This document shows, piece after piece, positions 38,502 to 46,579 of a stretch of DNA of 64,000 bases (position 1 is the stretch's first letter; every line of letters starts with the position of its first letter). The stretch spans positions 2,170,001 to 2,234,000 of the forward strand of contig OZ243932.1 in NCBI GenBank assembly GCA_965214035.1. The letters run 5' to 3'. A program made the translations under genes and the position numbers. The DNA is from JAJDYQ01 sp965214035 (lineage in GTDB: Bacteria > Pseudomonadota > Gammaproteobacteria > JAJDYQ01). Below the pieces are notes generated by a model that saw only the letters and a list, made by a program, of their open reading frames with translations, was not told where the DNA came from and searched no databases.

Positions 38502-38533
38502 CGAGACACTAGCAGCAAAAGAGGTTTCCAATT

Positions 38534-39112
38534 CTACGGACTTATTCCTATTATCAAGACAGGAACGTCGATATTGGACACACCCCTCGTTTCCAAATCC
38601 CAAACGAACTGCTCAAAATAAGAAACTCCTGATGACATATTGTCCGCCATGGACTTTACCGGAACAATTTCAATGCCAGCCTCTATAACATCCAAGTTTT
38701 TGAAAATAGTCATTTTTGCACAGACATTGTAAACCATAAAAGAGTACTTACCGAATTGAACCTCGACACCCAGCCTATTTTTGACAAAGTCCATGTCCCT
38801 AAATGCACCTGAATTTAATGGTTCGGGCTTAAAGTCTTTTGTATAGTATTCGGTAGGATAGTTGCACAAAATTTTGTAATTTTCCCAATCCAATTTAGAA
38901 AATTGCTCTTTAAAACTCTTGTTCAGTTCTTGGGGGCTATACAAAACTTTTCCATGCATGGTTTTTTCTTGACTAACTTTATTAAAACACTTGGAGGCAT
39001 CAACTGTCCTGATGTTTTTTTCAACCTCTTCCAATAATTTGGAAAAATGACGAGCAATATATTGCTCCCCATTGTTGAAATTATACCTTGCGGCAATAAT
39101 CATTGCATCCAC
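38534..39112 (-). CDS. BglII-like type II restriction endonuclease
   Basis: A 192-residue protein whose central part resembles BglII: MDFVKNRLGVEVQFGKYSFM then a C-terminal segment with SSGVSYFEQFVWDLE and DVPVLIIGISP. The Asp-x8-Glu-x-Gln spacing in DFVKNRLGVEVQ equals the catalytic D84, E93, Q95 of BglII, an unusual active site with Gln where most nucleases have Lys. By family BglII cuts AGATCT, but specificity here is not proven. The GTG start lies inside the end of the methyltransferase gene (13-base overlap). ATG at 39103 is an alternative. The right end of the IS lies only 22 bases beyond the stop codon. Confidence 0.8.
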   Translation of the reverse strand: MDAMIIAARYNFNNGEQYIARHFSKLLEEVEKNIRTVDASKCFNKVSQEKTMHGKVLYSPQELNKSFKEQFSKLDWENYKILCNYPTEYYTKDFKPEPLNSGAFRDMDFVKNRLGVEVQFGKYSFMVYNVCAKMTIFKNLDVIEAGIEIVPVKSMADNMSSGVSYFEQFVWDLETRGVSNIDVPVLIIGISP

Positions 39113-40026
39113 TCGGTTGGAATTTGAGAAACTTTTTCTTTTCCACTGGGAGTATGAATGGGTTTTCCCAGTGGACGCATTTTTAAATTCCCTGAATGAA
39201 AATCTTTTGCCCTGTTCTTGGCAATACGAGAATACTCCGCCTCTTTGTCAACAGAGATGGCCCTGCGGTTGTTTTTAATTGCGGCAATCAATGTAGAACC
39301 GACCCCACCAAAAGGATCAAGCACCCAATCATTCTTTTGGGTAAAAGCAAGCACGCATCTTTCAACAAGCTCTATAGGAAATTGACATGGATGAATGGTT
39401 TTTTCTGGATGATTTGATTTCACATTTGGTATGTCAATCACTCCCAAATCGAACTCCCTTTGCATTAATTCCCAATAGTCGGATGGATTTTTACCCTTGG
39501 GATTACCACTGGGAAGGCCCTTTTTTGCACCCTTAAAATGCCTTTTCCCAGGATATTTAGAAGGGACACGAATATCGTCAAGATTAAATATATAATCATC
39601 AGATTTGGTAAACCATAACAGTGTTTCATATCTTCCCGACAACCGTTTGCTGGCATGAAGCCCATGATTGAAATGCCAAACAATTCTGTTTCTTAGTTTT
39701 AAGCCAAACTTTTTAAATATGGGATAAAAAAAGTTATCGAGAGGGAATATTTCTCCCCGGTCAACAAAATTACCGACTTGCCAGCAAAGGCTTCCCTCCG
39801 AATGTAACAGCCCCACTAATTTTGATATGATTTGTTCTTGCCATTCCATATACGAATCCAAACTTTGTTTTTTTTCATAATCTTTGCCAATATTGTAAGG
39901 TGGAGAAGTAATAATCAAACGAAAAAAATTTTTAGGAAACTTATCGGACAATTTAAAAATATCGTCTGTAATAATTGCATTGTTTTTCTTATCAAAATGA
40001 TTTAATACAACAAAGTCTTTTTTCAC
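39100..40026 (-). CDS. Type II DNA methyltransferase, probably N4-cytosine
   Basis: A 308-residue beta-class methyltransferase. Motif IV is ITSPPYNIGKDYE near residues 37-49. The SPPY form is typical of N4-cytosine enzymes, as is the methylase partner of BglII. Motif X and motif I lie near residues 215-265 (HPCQFPIELVERCV, VLDPFGGVGSTLIAA). It precedes and overlaps the endonuclease gene, so the protective activity is translated first. AT-rich codon use differs from the core genes around it, suggesting transfer. Confidence 0.9.
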   Translation of the reverse strand: MKKDFVVLNHFDKKNNAIITDDIFKLSDKFPKNFFRLIITSPPYNIGKDYEKKQSLDSYMEWQEQIISKLVGLLHSEGSLCWQVGNFVDRGEIFPLDNFFYPIFKKFGLKLRNRIVWHFNHGLHASKRLSGRYETLLWFTKSDDYIFNLDDIRVPSKYPGKRHFKGAKKGLPSGNPKGKNPSDYWELMQREFDLGVIDIPNVKSNHPEKTIHPCQFPIELVERCVLAFTQKNDWVLDPFGGVGSTLIAAIKNNRRAISVDKEAEYSRIAKNRAKDFHSGNLKMRPLGKPIHTPSGKEKVSQIPTEWMQ

Positions 40027-40214
40027 TACTCACCTCCCTACTCATTTTTGAAAAATGTGATTCCTCTAATCTTAAGCATACTTCCACAAAATCGATTCCA
40101 CAACAAGACCTTGGCAATAGGACTTGACTACAAAACAGATACTGACTCAAAAAACGGGATCACCCTGCTGAGACACGATACGCACACCGTGGCCCACGGT
40201 TCGTGGGCATTTGA

Positions 40215-40269
40215 CATGGTGGAGCATTTAGGCAAAAATTGTAACCGCTTTGAAAAATGGCTTTATGAC
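40215..40269 (+). repeat. Left arm copy 2 with degenerate att core
   Basis: About 48 of 55 bases match 37177-37231. The core reads catggtggagcat, two changes from the tRNA-Lys end. It divides the restriction-modification part from the TIR cassette and recombinase part. An 89-codon open frame (40048-40317) crosses it but is not supported as a gene. Confidence 0.75.
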
Positions 40270-40553
40270 GCATCTGCAACTCTGTCAGACACCAAAAAGG
40301 ACTTGGAACCGTCCTGAAACCGCCTCGATCAGGCGTTTGGGCAATAGGAAAGGGGTTGTTTTATCACAGTATAGGACTTGAACCGCCCTCATTCCCCAAA
40401 AGCCTAATCCTGTAACTCTATGAGATGGATGCCCCCTGTCTAATGGGCAAAGTCGATTTCCCATCCCTTTACAAACTCGGCGCCCGATTGGGGAGAATCT
40501 TGCCAAAAGATTTATGACTATGATAAAAGACATTTTCAAGGAACATATTTGAA

Positions 40554-41048
40554 ATGAGCAAACTAAAAGATTCTTTGGAACAATGGGGACTTTCAGGACT
40601 TAAAATCAATGTTGGGTTTTTGGAAGCAGAGTTTACTCCAAATAATTGTGATAAAGCGGCAGCTTGGGATTTATACGTTGAGCTATTAACCAGAAATACA
40701 ACGCAACGCCTAGATGACAACCATGGCGATGAGAAAACTGCCTTGGACAGCGTTTTTTCAATTTTTGCTATAACCAGAGGAATACTCAAACATCATGGCG
40801 GAGAGTGTGTAAATTTTACAAAAGTTTCAATTATTGTACTGAATCAGATTGTTCGTCCATTCACTGCAAAATGGCACAAAATCAGTATTGAGCAAACGTT
40901 TAAAAGCCATAAAATCTGTCAAGATTTCAGAGTGGAACTTTCAGAATTACAGGAACAGCTTGAGAAGTACACCAAAGCCCTTGCTGATATAGCAGGGGTG
41001 GAAGATTTGACATATCTGGAGGATAAAAATGGAACAGACCAGACATAA
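40554..41048 (+). CDS. Unknown helical protein paired with TIR gene
   Basis: I do not recognise a named family. The 164-residue product is predicted from composition to be mostly helical, with conserved-looking stretches LKINVGFLEAEFTPN, WDLYVELLTRNTTQ, DEKTALDSVFSIF and VLNQIVRPFTAKWHK, and a C-terminal segment rich in Glu, Gln and Leu (LSELQEQLEKYTKALADIAG) that may coil. No signal peptide or membrane helix is seen. It overlaps the next gene by 20 bases, and the ribosome site GGAGG of the TIR gene lies inside it, so the two are translationally coupled. From memory, similar proteins accompany TIR genes elsewhere; I could not check this. A sensor or regulator of the TIR effector is a reasonable guess. 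Confidence 0.75.
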   Translation: MSKLKDSLEQWGLSGLKINVGFLEAEFTPNNCDKAAAWDLYVELLTRNTTQRLDDNHGDEKTALDSVFSIFAITRGILKHHGGECVNFTKVSIIVLNQIVRPFTAKWHKISIEQTFKSHKICQDFRVELSELQEQLEKYTKALADIAGVEDLTYLEDKNGTDQT

Positions 41049-41644
41049 AGTATTTATAAGCTATCACCATGACAATGATCAAGGATTTAAAGAAAAATTA
41101 TTGGAATTAAACAAAAAGTATAGAATTTTCATTGATTAAGTCTGTGGACACGGGTGATATTGAGGAACACCTTCCAGATGAAACAATTCGAGAGAAAATC
41201 AGGGACGATTATTTGCGAGATTCAACGGTTACGATTTTATTGCTTGGCCAAGAAACAAAAAATAGAAAGCACATTGATTGGGAAATCTATTCCAGTATGT
41301 ACGATGGAAAAGTTAACAAACGTTCAGGGATACTGGTTATCAACCTCCCTACAATCACAGGAGAAATTCAAATCAGCCATCATAAAGAAGATGAAAAATG
41401 TTATCCAGATATAACCAATTGGGTGAATATTTCATCCAGACAACGCTTAGAGGAAGTGCATCCATTTCTATTGGATCGCATTATCGACAATTCGTGCAAG
41501 AAAGACTCTCCCCCAAAAATATCTATTACAAGTTGGGAAAAAATTTACGATAATCCAGAGATATTAAGATGGCTCATCTCTGCAACACACCGAGACAAAA
41601 ACTTAGGAGAGTATGATTTGAGTCGGCTCATGAAAAAAAAGTAA
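41029..41644 (+). pseudogene. TIR-like (ThsB/DUF1863-type) protein, one-base frameshift
   Basis: The ATG at 41029, after GGAGGATAAAA, opens a frame reading RHKVFISYHHDNDQGF and ending in YRIFID at a stop at 41137. The family sequence continues in another frame as KSVDTGDIEEHLPDETI, then DSTVTILLLGQETKNRKHID and WEIYSSMYDGKV, to a stop at 41644. One extra T in the pair at 41136-41137 accounts for the break; removing it gives a single 204-residue protein. The start VFISYHHDND and the xxHxDWEI segment match the TIR-like domain of MTH538/ThsB proteins. ThsB-type TIRs use NAD to make signal molecules upon phage attack. No ThsA partner is nearby. A sequencing error or recoding are alternatives to a true mutation. 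Confidence 0.82.
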
Positions 41645-41690
41645 TCCTCGAAAATTTATTTATCCGAAACCTCATCACCCAACCTTTTTT

Positions 41691-42866
41691 ATGGTAGCAA
41701 GCGGCCAATTGGAAAGGGATCAAAACACGGAACGGGTCAATTCTCGCATGAGGGCACGTATGGAAATGGGGTATTGGGTATTTCCTGCCTCCCCCGGCTA
41801 CAAATTTGAAAAAGACTCTGCTGGTGGTGGAAAAATACTGGTCTGGGATAAACCTAATGCCTTAATCATGAAAGAGGCACTGGAGGGATACGCCAATGAC
41901 CGTTTTCAAACCCAAGTCGATGTTCAAAAATTTCTAAACTCCAAAAAATTTACTCCCAAAAAAGGAAGACCCTTTAAGATCGTACATCGCCAACAGGTCA
42001 AATCTTGGCTGGAAAACCCCCTCTATGCAGGCTTGATTGAATATCCCAAATGGGGAATCAAAAGAAGTAAAGGACAACACGAAGGCGTTATCAGTGAAGA
42101 AACTTTCAATATTATTCAACTCAAACTAAAGGGAAAGGCCCAAAAACCATTTGCCAAAGAGATTGATAAAGATTTCCCTCTCAGGGGTTGGGCATTATGC
42201 CCAAGGTGCCATAAAGCTTACACTGGCAGTTGGTCAACGGGCCGAAGTAAAAAATACCCCTATTACCGCTGTGACAACAAACTATGCAACCTCCATCCCA
42301 AATCCATCGGAAGGGATAAGTTGGAATCAAGATTCATCAGAGAACTCAAGACGGCGACCCCATCTCAAGCCCTGATTGATTTGCTTCACTGCATCGCCAA
42401 AGATTTATATGACGAAAAAATAAACGCAAGGCAACAGCATATACGAGAACTGGAAACGTCCAACAGAAAAATTCAAGATGAAATTGATACGACTTTGGAT
42501 AAGATTATCAAAACCAAAAGCACGACCGTACAGGAAAAATTGGAGGCCCGAGTTGATGAATTGGAGCAAAAAAAGCGTGATAACAGGGCTGAAATTGCCC
42601 AAATGAAAAACAGGCATATAGATTTTGGAACCGCCTTTGAATATGTGATGAAAGTCGTCTCAAACCCCTATAAACAGTGGGTAAACGGCGATTTGAACCG
42701 CAAAAGGGCGGTTTGCAGACTGGTCTTTGCCCGGCCGGTGGTCATGCACCCAAATATTCCACTTGGAACCGCCAATTTGTCCTTACCTTTCAAGTGCTTA
42801 CGTGACACCAACGGGGAGAAGTCACAAATGGTGGGGCATACAGGATTCGAACCTGTGACCAACTGA
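41691..42866 (+). pseudogene. Serine recombinase lacking the catalytic domain
   Basis: The 391 codons start at VASGQLERDQNTERV, which in large serine recombinases follows the catalytic domain. The recombinase domain (about residues 15-130) and the zinc ribbon (CPRCHKAYTGSW with CDNKLC) are present. A long coiled coil (about residues 240-310) follows. About 130 N-terminal residues with the nucleophile Ser are missing; the TIR gene ends 46 bases upstream. A short trace (LENLFIRNLITQPF) sits in another frame just before a run of six T's at 41685-41690. The last 12 residues (MVGHTGFEPVTN) are read antisense through the tRNA-Lys gene. It may still make a DNA-binding protein but cannot cut DNA. Confidence 0.85.
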
Positions 42867-42904
42867 TTAAAAGTCAGCTGCTCTACCGACTGAGCTAATG
42901 CCCC
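42829..42904 (-). tRNA. tRNA-Lys (anticodon UUU)
   Basis: The minus strand folds as a 76-base tRNA including an encoded CCA: acceptor GGGGCAT with ATGCCCC, D arm TAGCTCAGTCGGTAGAGCA, anticodon loop CTTTTAA, and T loop GGTTCGAATCC. Its 3' end faces left and is the insertion point of the mobile region. The last 11 bases recur at 37179-37189. Confidence 0.97.
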
Positions 42905-43042
42905 CATGGCATAATGGCCTGCAGGCCAAAGACGGGCAGTTTAATGACTGAGGACATTGAGAACAAGCCCATTTTCCTTCAGGCAGCAATAGCGTTCAGA
43001 GAGGGCTACCTGAACAGAGCTGACACAGTGCCTCTATAGTAA

Positions 43043-43720
43043 TTAAGTGAGCAGGGCCTTGATAAACGGTATTGTAATCCGGCGCTGCTCACGAAGAGAT
43101 TCGGTATCAAGGCGCACCATCAGAGACGACAGGCTTTTCATATCACGAGGGGTATAAGACATGATCCAGTCAATCACCTCATCAGACATATGTATTCCGC
43201 GCATATCGGCATTATTTCTCAGGAATCTTCGCTTATCGCGGTCTTCCGGCTCATGTATTTTGTACTTTATACAGGCATTCAACCGGGAAACCAGATCCTT
43301 GAGCATAAAATTACTCTGGTCGGGAGGTGTGCGGGCACTGAATATGCAGGAGCGGTCATGCTCTCGAAGCCGGTTAACAAGGTTAAAAACCTCAATCTCA
43401 ATGTCATGGTTGCCCGCCACCCTGTCAATATCATCAATGCAGACGAGGTCAAAGCCCTCAAGGGCATTAAACAATCCTGCTTTCAGCGGAACCACCTCTG
43501 CCAGTGGCAGATAAAAGCCTGCCTCATGCTCTCTGGTGCTGCCCTGTAACAGATGGGTTTTTCCTGTTCCGGGTGGGCCGTATAGATAGATTTGAATGTC
43601 GGGGGAACCGGTTTGATGTTTTTTCAGCAGGCTCAGTAATTCCGTATTACTGCCCTGAATAAAACGGTTCAGCGTCGATTGTTCGCCCGGAAGGAAATCA
43701 AGAGGCAACTGATGATTCAC
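43043..43720 (-). CDS. hda: DnaA-homolog Hda
   Basis: Hda, with the beta clamp, stimulates ATP hydrolysis by DnaA to prevent re-initiation. The 225-residue protein starts MNHQLPLDFLPGE with the clamp-binding motif QLPLDF. The AAA+ Walker A is YGPPGTGKTHLLQG, Walker B is LVCIDDIDRVAG, and the C-terminal helical lid lacks the DnaA DNA-binding domain. Hydrolytic Arg finger RLDTES region is present. It is downstream of the DUF2066 gene, 3 bases before its stop, the usual order. Confidence 0.95.
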   Translation of the reverse strand: MNHQLPLDFLPGEQSTLNRFIQGSNTELLSLLKKHQTGSPDIQIYLYGPPGTGKTHLLQGSTREHEAGFYLPLAEVVPLKAGLFNALEGFDLVCIDDIDRVAGNHDIEIEVFNLVNRLREHDRSCIFSARTPPDQSNFMLKDLVSRLNACIKYKIHEPEDRDKRRFLRNNADMRGIHMSDEVIDWIMSYTPRDMKSLSSLMVRLDTESLREQRRITIPFIKALLT

Positions 43721-44859
43721 TGTAGTCCCTGTGGATTCAATCCGAAAACAAGCCTGTCCACCGTATCTCGAGCATACAGGACGCGGTCCAGGTCAATGAC
43801 CCGCAGAACCGAGGCAATGTCGGTATGTGTGTGCAATCGAAAACGGACTCCCTGCGGATCCATGCGGGTTATATCGGCCTGATTAACAAGACTGATGGAG
43901 CGAAGATAGGCCAGACTGCGTCCATAGTCAGCAGCATCGCGAATATCATCGATGATAATTTCTATATATTGAGGGCTGTCGCCTGGTGCAAAACCGGAAA
44001 ACTGCTGTGCAATTCGATTCGCCAGTGGATTGATTCCAGCCGATACGACATCCTCAAGTGAACCGATGGCAACCGTTGCCGGCTGCTGCTCTCCCGCTGA
44101 TTGCCAGCGGCCCTGCCAGAGACCTTCCTGCTCCAACAAATAACCAACCAATACATACTGGCTGGCGTATCTTTCAGAGGCTCTGGCAAGCACCTGCCCG
44201 CCCATGCCGGCAACCTGGATGAAATCAATGCTGGCGCTTTCCGTCAGATCCATAAGGGGCATGATAATCGGCATACCGCGCTGTGCTGCTGCTTTTTTCA
44301 AGACAGCAACTACTTCATGGTTACTGCCCTCCGCAATAATCTCGCGTCCCGCTTTGTCCTCTATCGCAAGCCAAATCAAGGTTGCCGGTCGCTCCTCGGG
44401 CCATATCGGCAGGCCTTGCTCCCTGATAATCTTCTGTACACCTTCCGGATTCAGCTTTGTCCAGAGAAAAAGCTGTCGCTCCCCGCCCTGCTCTGTGGAC
44501 TCATAACCAAATTGTTCGACCAGAGGTCCTGTCGCCAGACCGTTGCTGTAAAAATAGGCCGACAGATCCATTGTTCCTGTAACTTTGGTGACCACCCTGC
44601 GCAATGCTTCTCTTAAAGCCTGATTACGCAGAGACGGGCTTTGACTGGCGACAGGTACCATTGCCTCATATAATCCGGGAACACGTGCTGCCCGTGCATT
44701 AAATGCCAGACACAATAACGCTATAACCAATAGTAAATAGTCGATGCGGCTTGAAACAAACAAATCCAGACTCCATTCCGTGTTTGAGGGTTTTGTATTG
44801 AATATTTCCAGGAAATCATGCTTATCGTACAATACCTCTTTGGAATTTTCCTGATTCAC
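43717..44859 (-). CDS. DUF2066 family exported protein
   Basis: A 380-residue protein of unknown role with a hydrophobic segment (DYLLLVIALLCLAFNARA) that is probably a signal peptide or anchor. About 40 residues precede it, so the true start may be later than the GTG used here. Blocks such as ALREALRRVVTKVTG and RLHTHTDIASVLRVIDLD are typical of DUF2066. The family is commonly encoded between hda and purM, as here. The stop overlaps the start of hda by 4 bases. Nothing is known of the reaction. Confidence 0.88.
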   Translation of the reverse strand: MNQENSKEVLYDKHDFLEIFNTKPSNTEWSLDLFVSSRIDYLLLVIALLCLAFNARAARVPGLYEAMVPVASQSPSLRNQALREALRRVVTKVTGTMDLSAYFYSNGLATGPLVEQFGYESTEQGGERQLFLWTKLNPEGVQKIIREQGLPIWPEERPATLIWLAIEDKAGREIIAEGSNHEVVAVLKKAAAQRGMPIIMPLMDLTESASIDFIQVAGMGGQVLARASERYASQYVLVGYLLEQEGLWQGRWQSAGEQQPATVAIGSLEDVVSAGINPLANRIAQQFSGFAPGDSPQYIEIIIDDIRDAADYGRSLAYLRSISLVNQADITRMDPQGVRFRLHTHTDIASVLRVIDLDRVLYARDTVDRLVFGLNPQGLQ

Positions 44860-44861
44860 GC

Positions 44862-45920
44862 ATGACCAACTATCCCCGCCCTTCCGAACAATCCCTGAGC
44901 TATTGTGATGCCGGCGTGGATATCAGTGCCGGAAATCGACTCATCGAACAGATCCGGCCATTTGTCAAGGCCACAATGCGTCCTGGTGTGCTTGCCGATA
45001 TTGGTGGCTTCGGCAGTCTGTTCAGCATTGATACGGCACGATTCCCGGCCCCTGTTCTGGTCTCGGGTACTGACGGTGTCGGCACCAAATTAAAACTTGC
45101 CTTTGAGATGGAAAGGCACGACACCATTGGCATGGATCTGGTCGCAATGTGCGTCAATGACATTATTGTGCAGGGAGCAGAACCCTTGTTTTTTCTGGAT
45201 TATTTTGCCACAGGCAGACTGTCACAGGAGCGGGCAAAGACCGTGATTCGCGGTATAGCCGAAGGCTGTCAACAATCGGGCTGTGCCCTGCTCGGAGGAG
45301 AAACGGCAGAAATGCCGGGCATGTACAATGAAACAGAATACGATCTCGCCGGTTTTGCCGTAGGCATTGTCAATCGAGACAAACTGATCGATGGAACCAG
45401 AATTGCCTGTGGAGATGCCATTATCGGGTTATCCTCCAGTGGCCCGCACTCAAACGGATATTCATTGATACGAAAAATCCTGGAAGTTGGCAACCACGAT
45501 CTGAAGGCACCTTTTGGTGACAACAGTCTCGGCGAAATTCTGCTGACCCCCACAAAATTATATATCAAACCCCTGCTGGAACTTTTTAGTCAAATTGAAG
45601 TACATGGGCTGGCACATATTACCGGTGGTGGCTTAACCGAAAACCTGCCTCGCATGATACCAGACAATATGGCCGCCAGGGTTGCCGAGAGTGCCTGGCA
45701 ATGGCCGGAAATTTTTATCTGGTTACAAAAGCAGGGCAATATCGAAACGGAAGAAATGTACCGCACGTTCAATTGCGGGATAGGAATGTGTGTCATTGTG
45801 GACAGTGATCAGGCCAAGGATGCTGTTGATATTCTACGGGACTGTGGAGAGAGCGCCGTCATTATTGGTACGATCACTGCCGGTAACAATCAGCGGTCTA
45901 AAGTAGAATTTATTACATGA
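44862..45920 (+). CDS. purM: Phosphoribosylformylglycinamidine cyclo-ligase
   Basis: PurM closes the imidazole ring in purine synthesis (FGAM to AIR). The 352-residue protein has SYCDAGVDISAGN at the start, the nucleotide-binding GTDGVGTKLKLAFEM, and GGETAEMPGMYNETEYDLAG. It is divergent from the DUF2066 gene with only a few bases between the annotated starts, and overlaps purN by 4 bases. Confidence 0.97.
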   Translation: MTNYPRPSEQSLSYCDAGVDISAGNRLIEQIRPFVKATMRPGVLADIGGFGSLFSIDTARFPAPVLVSGTDGVGTKLKLAFEMERHDTIGMDLVAMCVNDIIVQGAEPLFFLDYFATGRLSQERAKTVIRGIAEGCQQSGCALLGGETAEMPGMYNETEYDLAGFAVGIVNRDKLIDGTRIACGDAIIGLSSSGPHSNGYSLIRKILEVGNHDLKAPFGDNSLGEILLTPTKLYIKPLLELFSQIEVHGLAHITGGGLTENLPRMIPDNMAARVAESAWQWPEIFIWLQKQGNIETEEMYRTFNCGIGMCVIVDSDQAKDAVDILRDCGESAVIIGTITAGNNQRSKVEFIT

Positions 45921-46579
45921 CAAAAACAGCAATGCTGCCAGCCAGGCTGGTTATCCTTATCTCCGGAAATGGCAGTAATTTACAGGCCATTATTGATCAT
46001 ATTGAATCAGGAGAACTTAATGCAGAAATTTCCATGGTGATCAGTGATAAAAAAAATGCCAGTGGCATTACCCGTGCCCGACGACAAGGCATTGCCGCTC
46101 AAATCGTTGAGCCCGAAACGGGAGAAACTCGCGAACAATATGATCACCGTCTTATCGAAATAATTGATGATGTTGGCTGCGACTACATAATACTGGCAGG
46201 ATTCATGCGCATACTCAGTGATATGTTTGTCAATCGCTACAAAGGATATCTGTTAAACATCCACCCATCACTGCTGCCCGGCTATAAAGGGTTGAACACA
46301 CACCGGCGGGTTCTCGATGCCGGTGAAAAAATTCATGGTGCCTCGGTACATTTTGTTACCCCGGCTCTGGATTCCGGACCGGTGATTATGCAGGCGATTA
46401 TTGACATACTGCCGCATGATACGCCCGAAACACTGGCAGGCAGAGTGCTCGAAAGAGAACATTCACTGTATAGCCGCGTATTATCAATGTGCATCAACTC
46501 CGAGGTTAAGCTCTCAAATGATGATATTATTATGGATGGTCACAAGATAAACAAACCTCTGATACTGGAGTCCGAATGA
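45917..46579 (+). CDS. purN: Phosphoribosylglycinamide formyltransferase
   Basis: PurN transfers a formyl group from 10-formyl-THF to GAR. The 220-residue protein has the phosphate-binding loop ISGNGSNLQAI. The catalytic Asn and His are in LLNIHPSLLPGYKGLNTH, and the catalytic Asp is in VTPALDSGPVI. It overlaps purM and the next gene by 4 bases each (ATGA), so the three genes are one translational unit. Confidence 0.97.
   Translation: MTKTAMLPARLVILISGNGSNLQAIIDHIESGELNAEISMVISDKKNASGITRARRQGIAAQIVEPETGETREQYDHRLIEIIDDVGCDYIILAGFMRILSDMFVNRYKGYLLNIHPSLLPGYKGLNTHRRVLDAGEKIHGASVHFVTPALDSGPVIMQAIIDILPHDTPETLAGRVLEREHSLYSRVLSMCINSEVKLSNDDIIMDGHKINKPLILESE

Larger units (their letters stand above)
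37291..38509 (+). mobile_element. IS630-family insertion sequence
   Basis: The ends are 13-bp perfect inverted repeats: gtgtctcgtcata at 37291 and its complement ending at 38509. They are flanked by TA on both sides (37289-37290 and 38510-38511), the target duplication of IS630 elements. The 1219-bp body carries a two-frame transposase. Intact ends and a complete DDE domain suggest it could still be active or has only recently arrived. Confidence 0.93.
37177..40227. mobile_element. Integrated element A at tRNA-Lys (IS630 plus BglII-like R-M)
   Basis: The left end carries aatggtggggcat (37177-37189), a copy of the tRNA-Lys 3' end. The right end is a degenerate copy, catggtggagcat at 40215-40227. 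The cargo is an IS630-type insertion sequence and a type II restriction-modification pair that is visibly more AT-rich than the core genes. No recombinase gene remains inside it. The element boundaries are inferred from repeats only. Confidence 0.6.
40215..42839. mobile_element. Integrated element B at tRNA-Lys (TIR cassette plus recombinase)
   Basis: This 2.6-kb segment lies between the degenerate core at 40215 and the exact core aatggtggggcat at 42827-42839 inside tRNA-Lys. It carries a two-gene cassette and the C-terminal part of a serine recombinase placed directly against the tRNA, the usual position for an integrase. Its broken recombinase and frameshifted TIR gene indicate that it is no longer mobile by itself. 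Confidence 0.6.

Noticed and set aside
40048..40317. An 89-codon frame between the methyltransferase and the TIR cassette
   Set aside because: It crosses the left-arm repeat and att core and has no family resemblance, so it is probably non-coding element arm.
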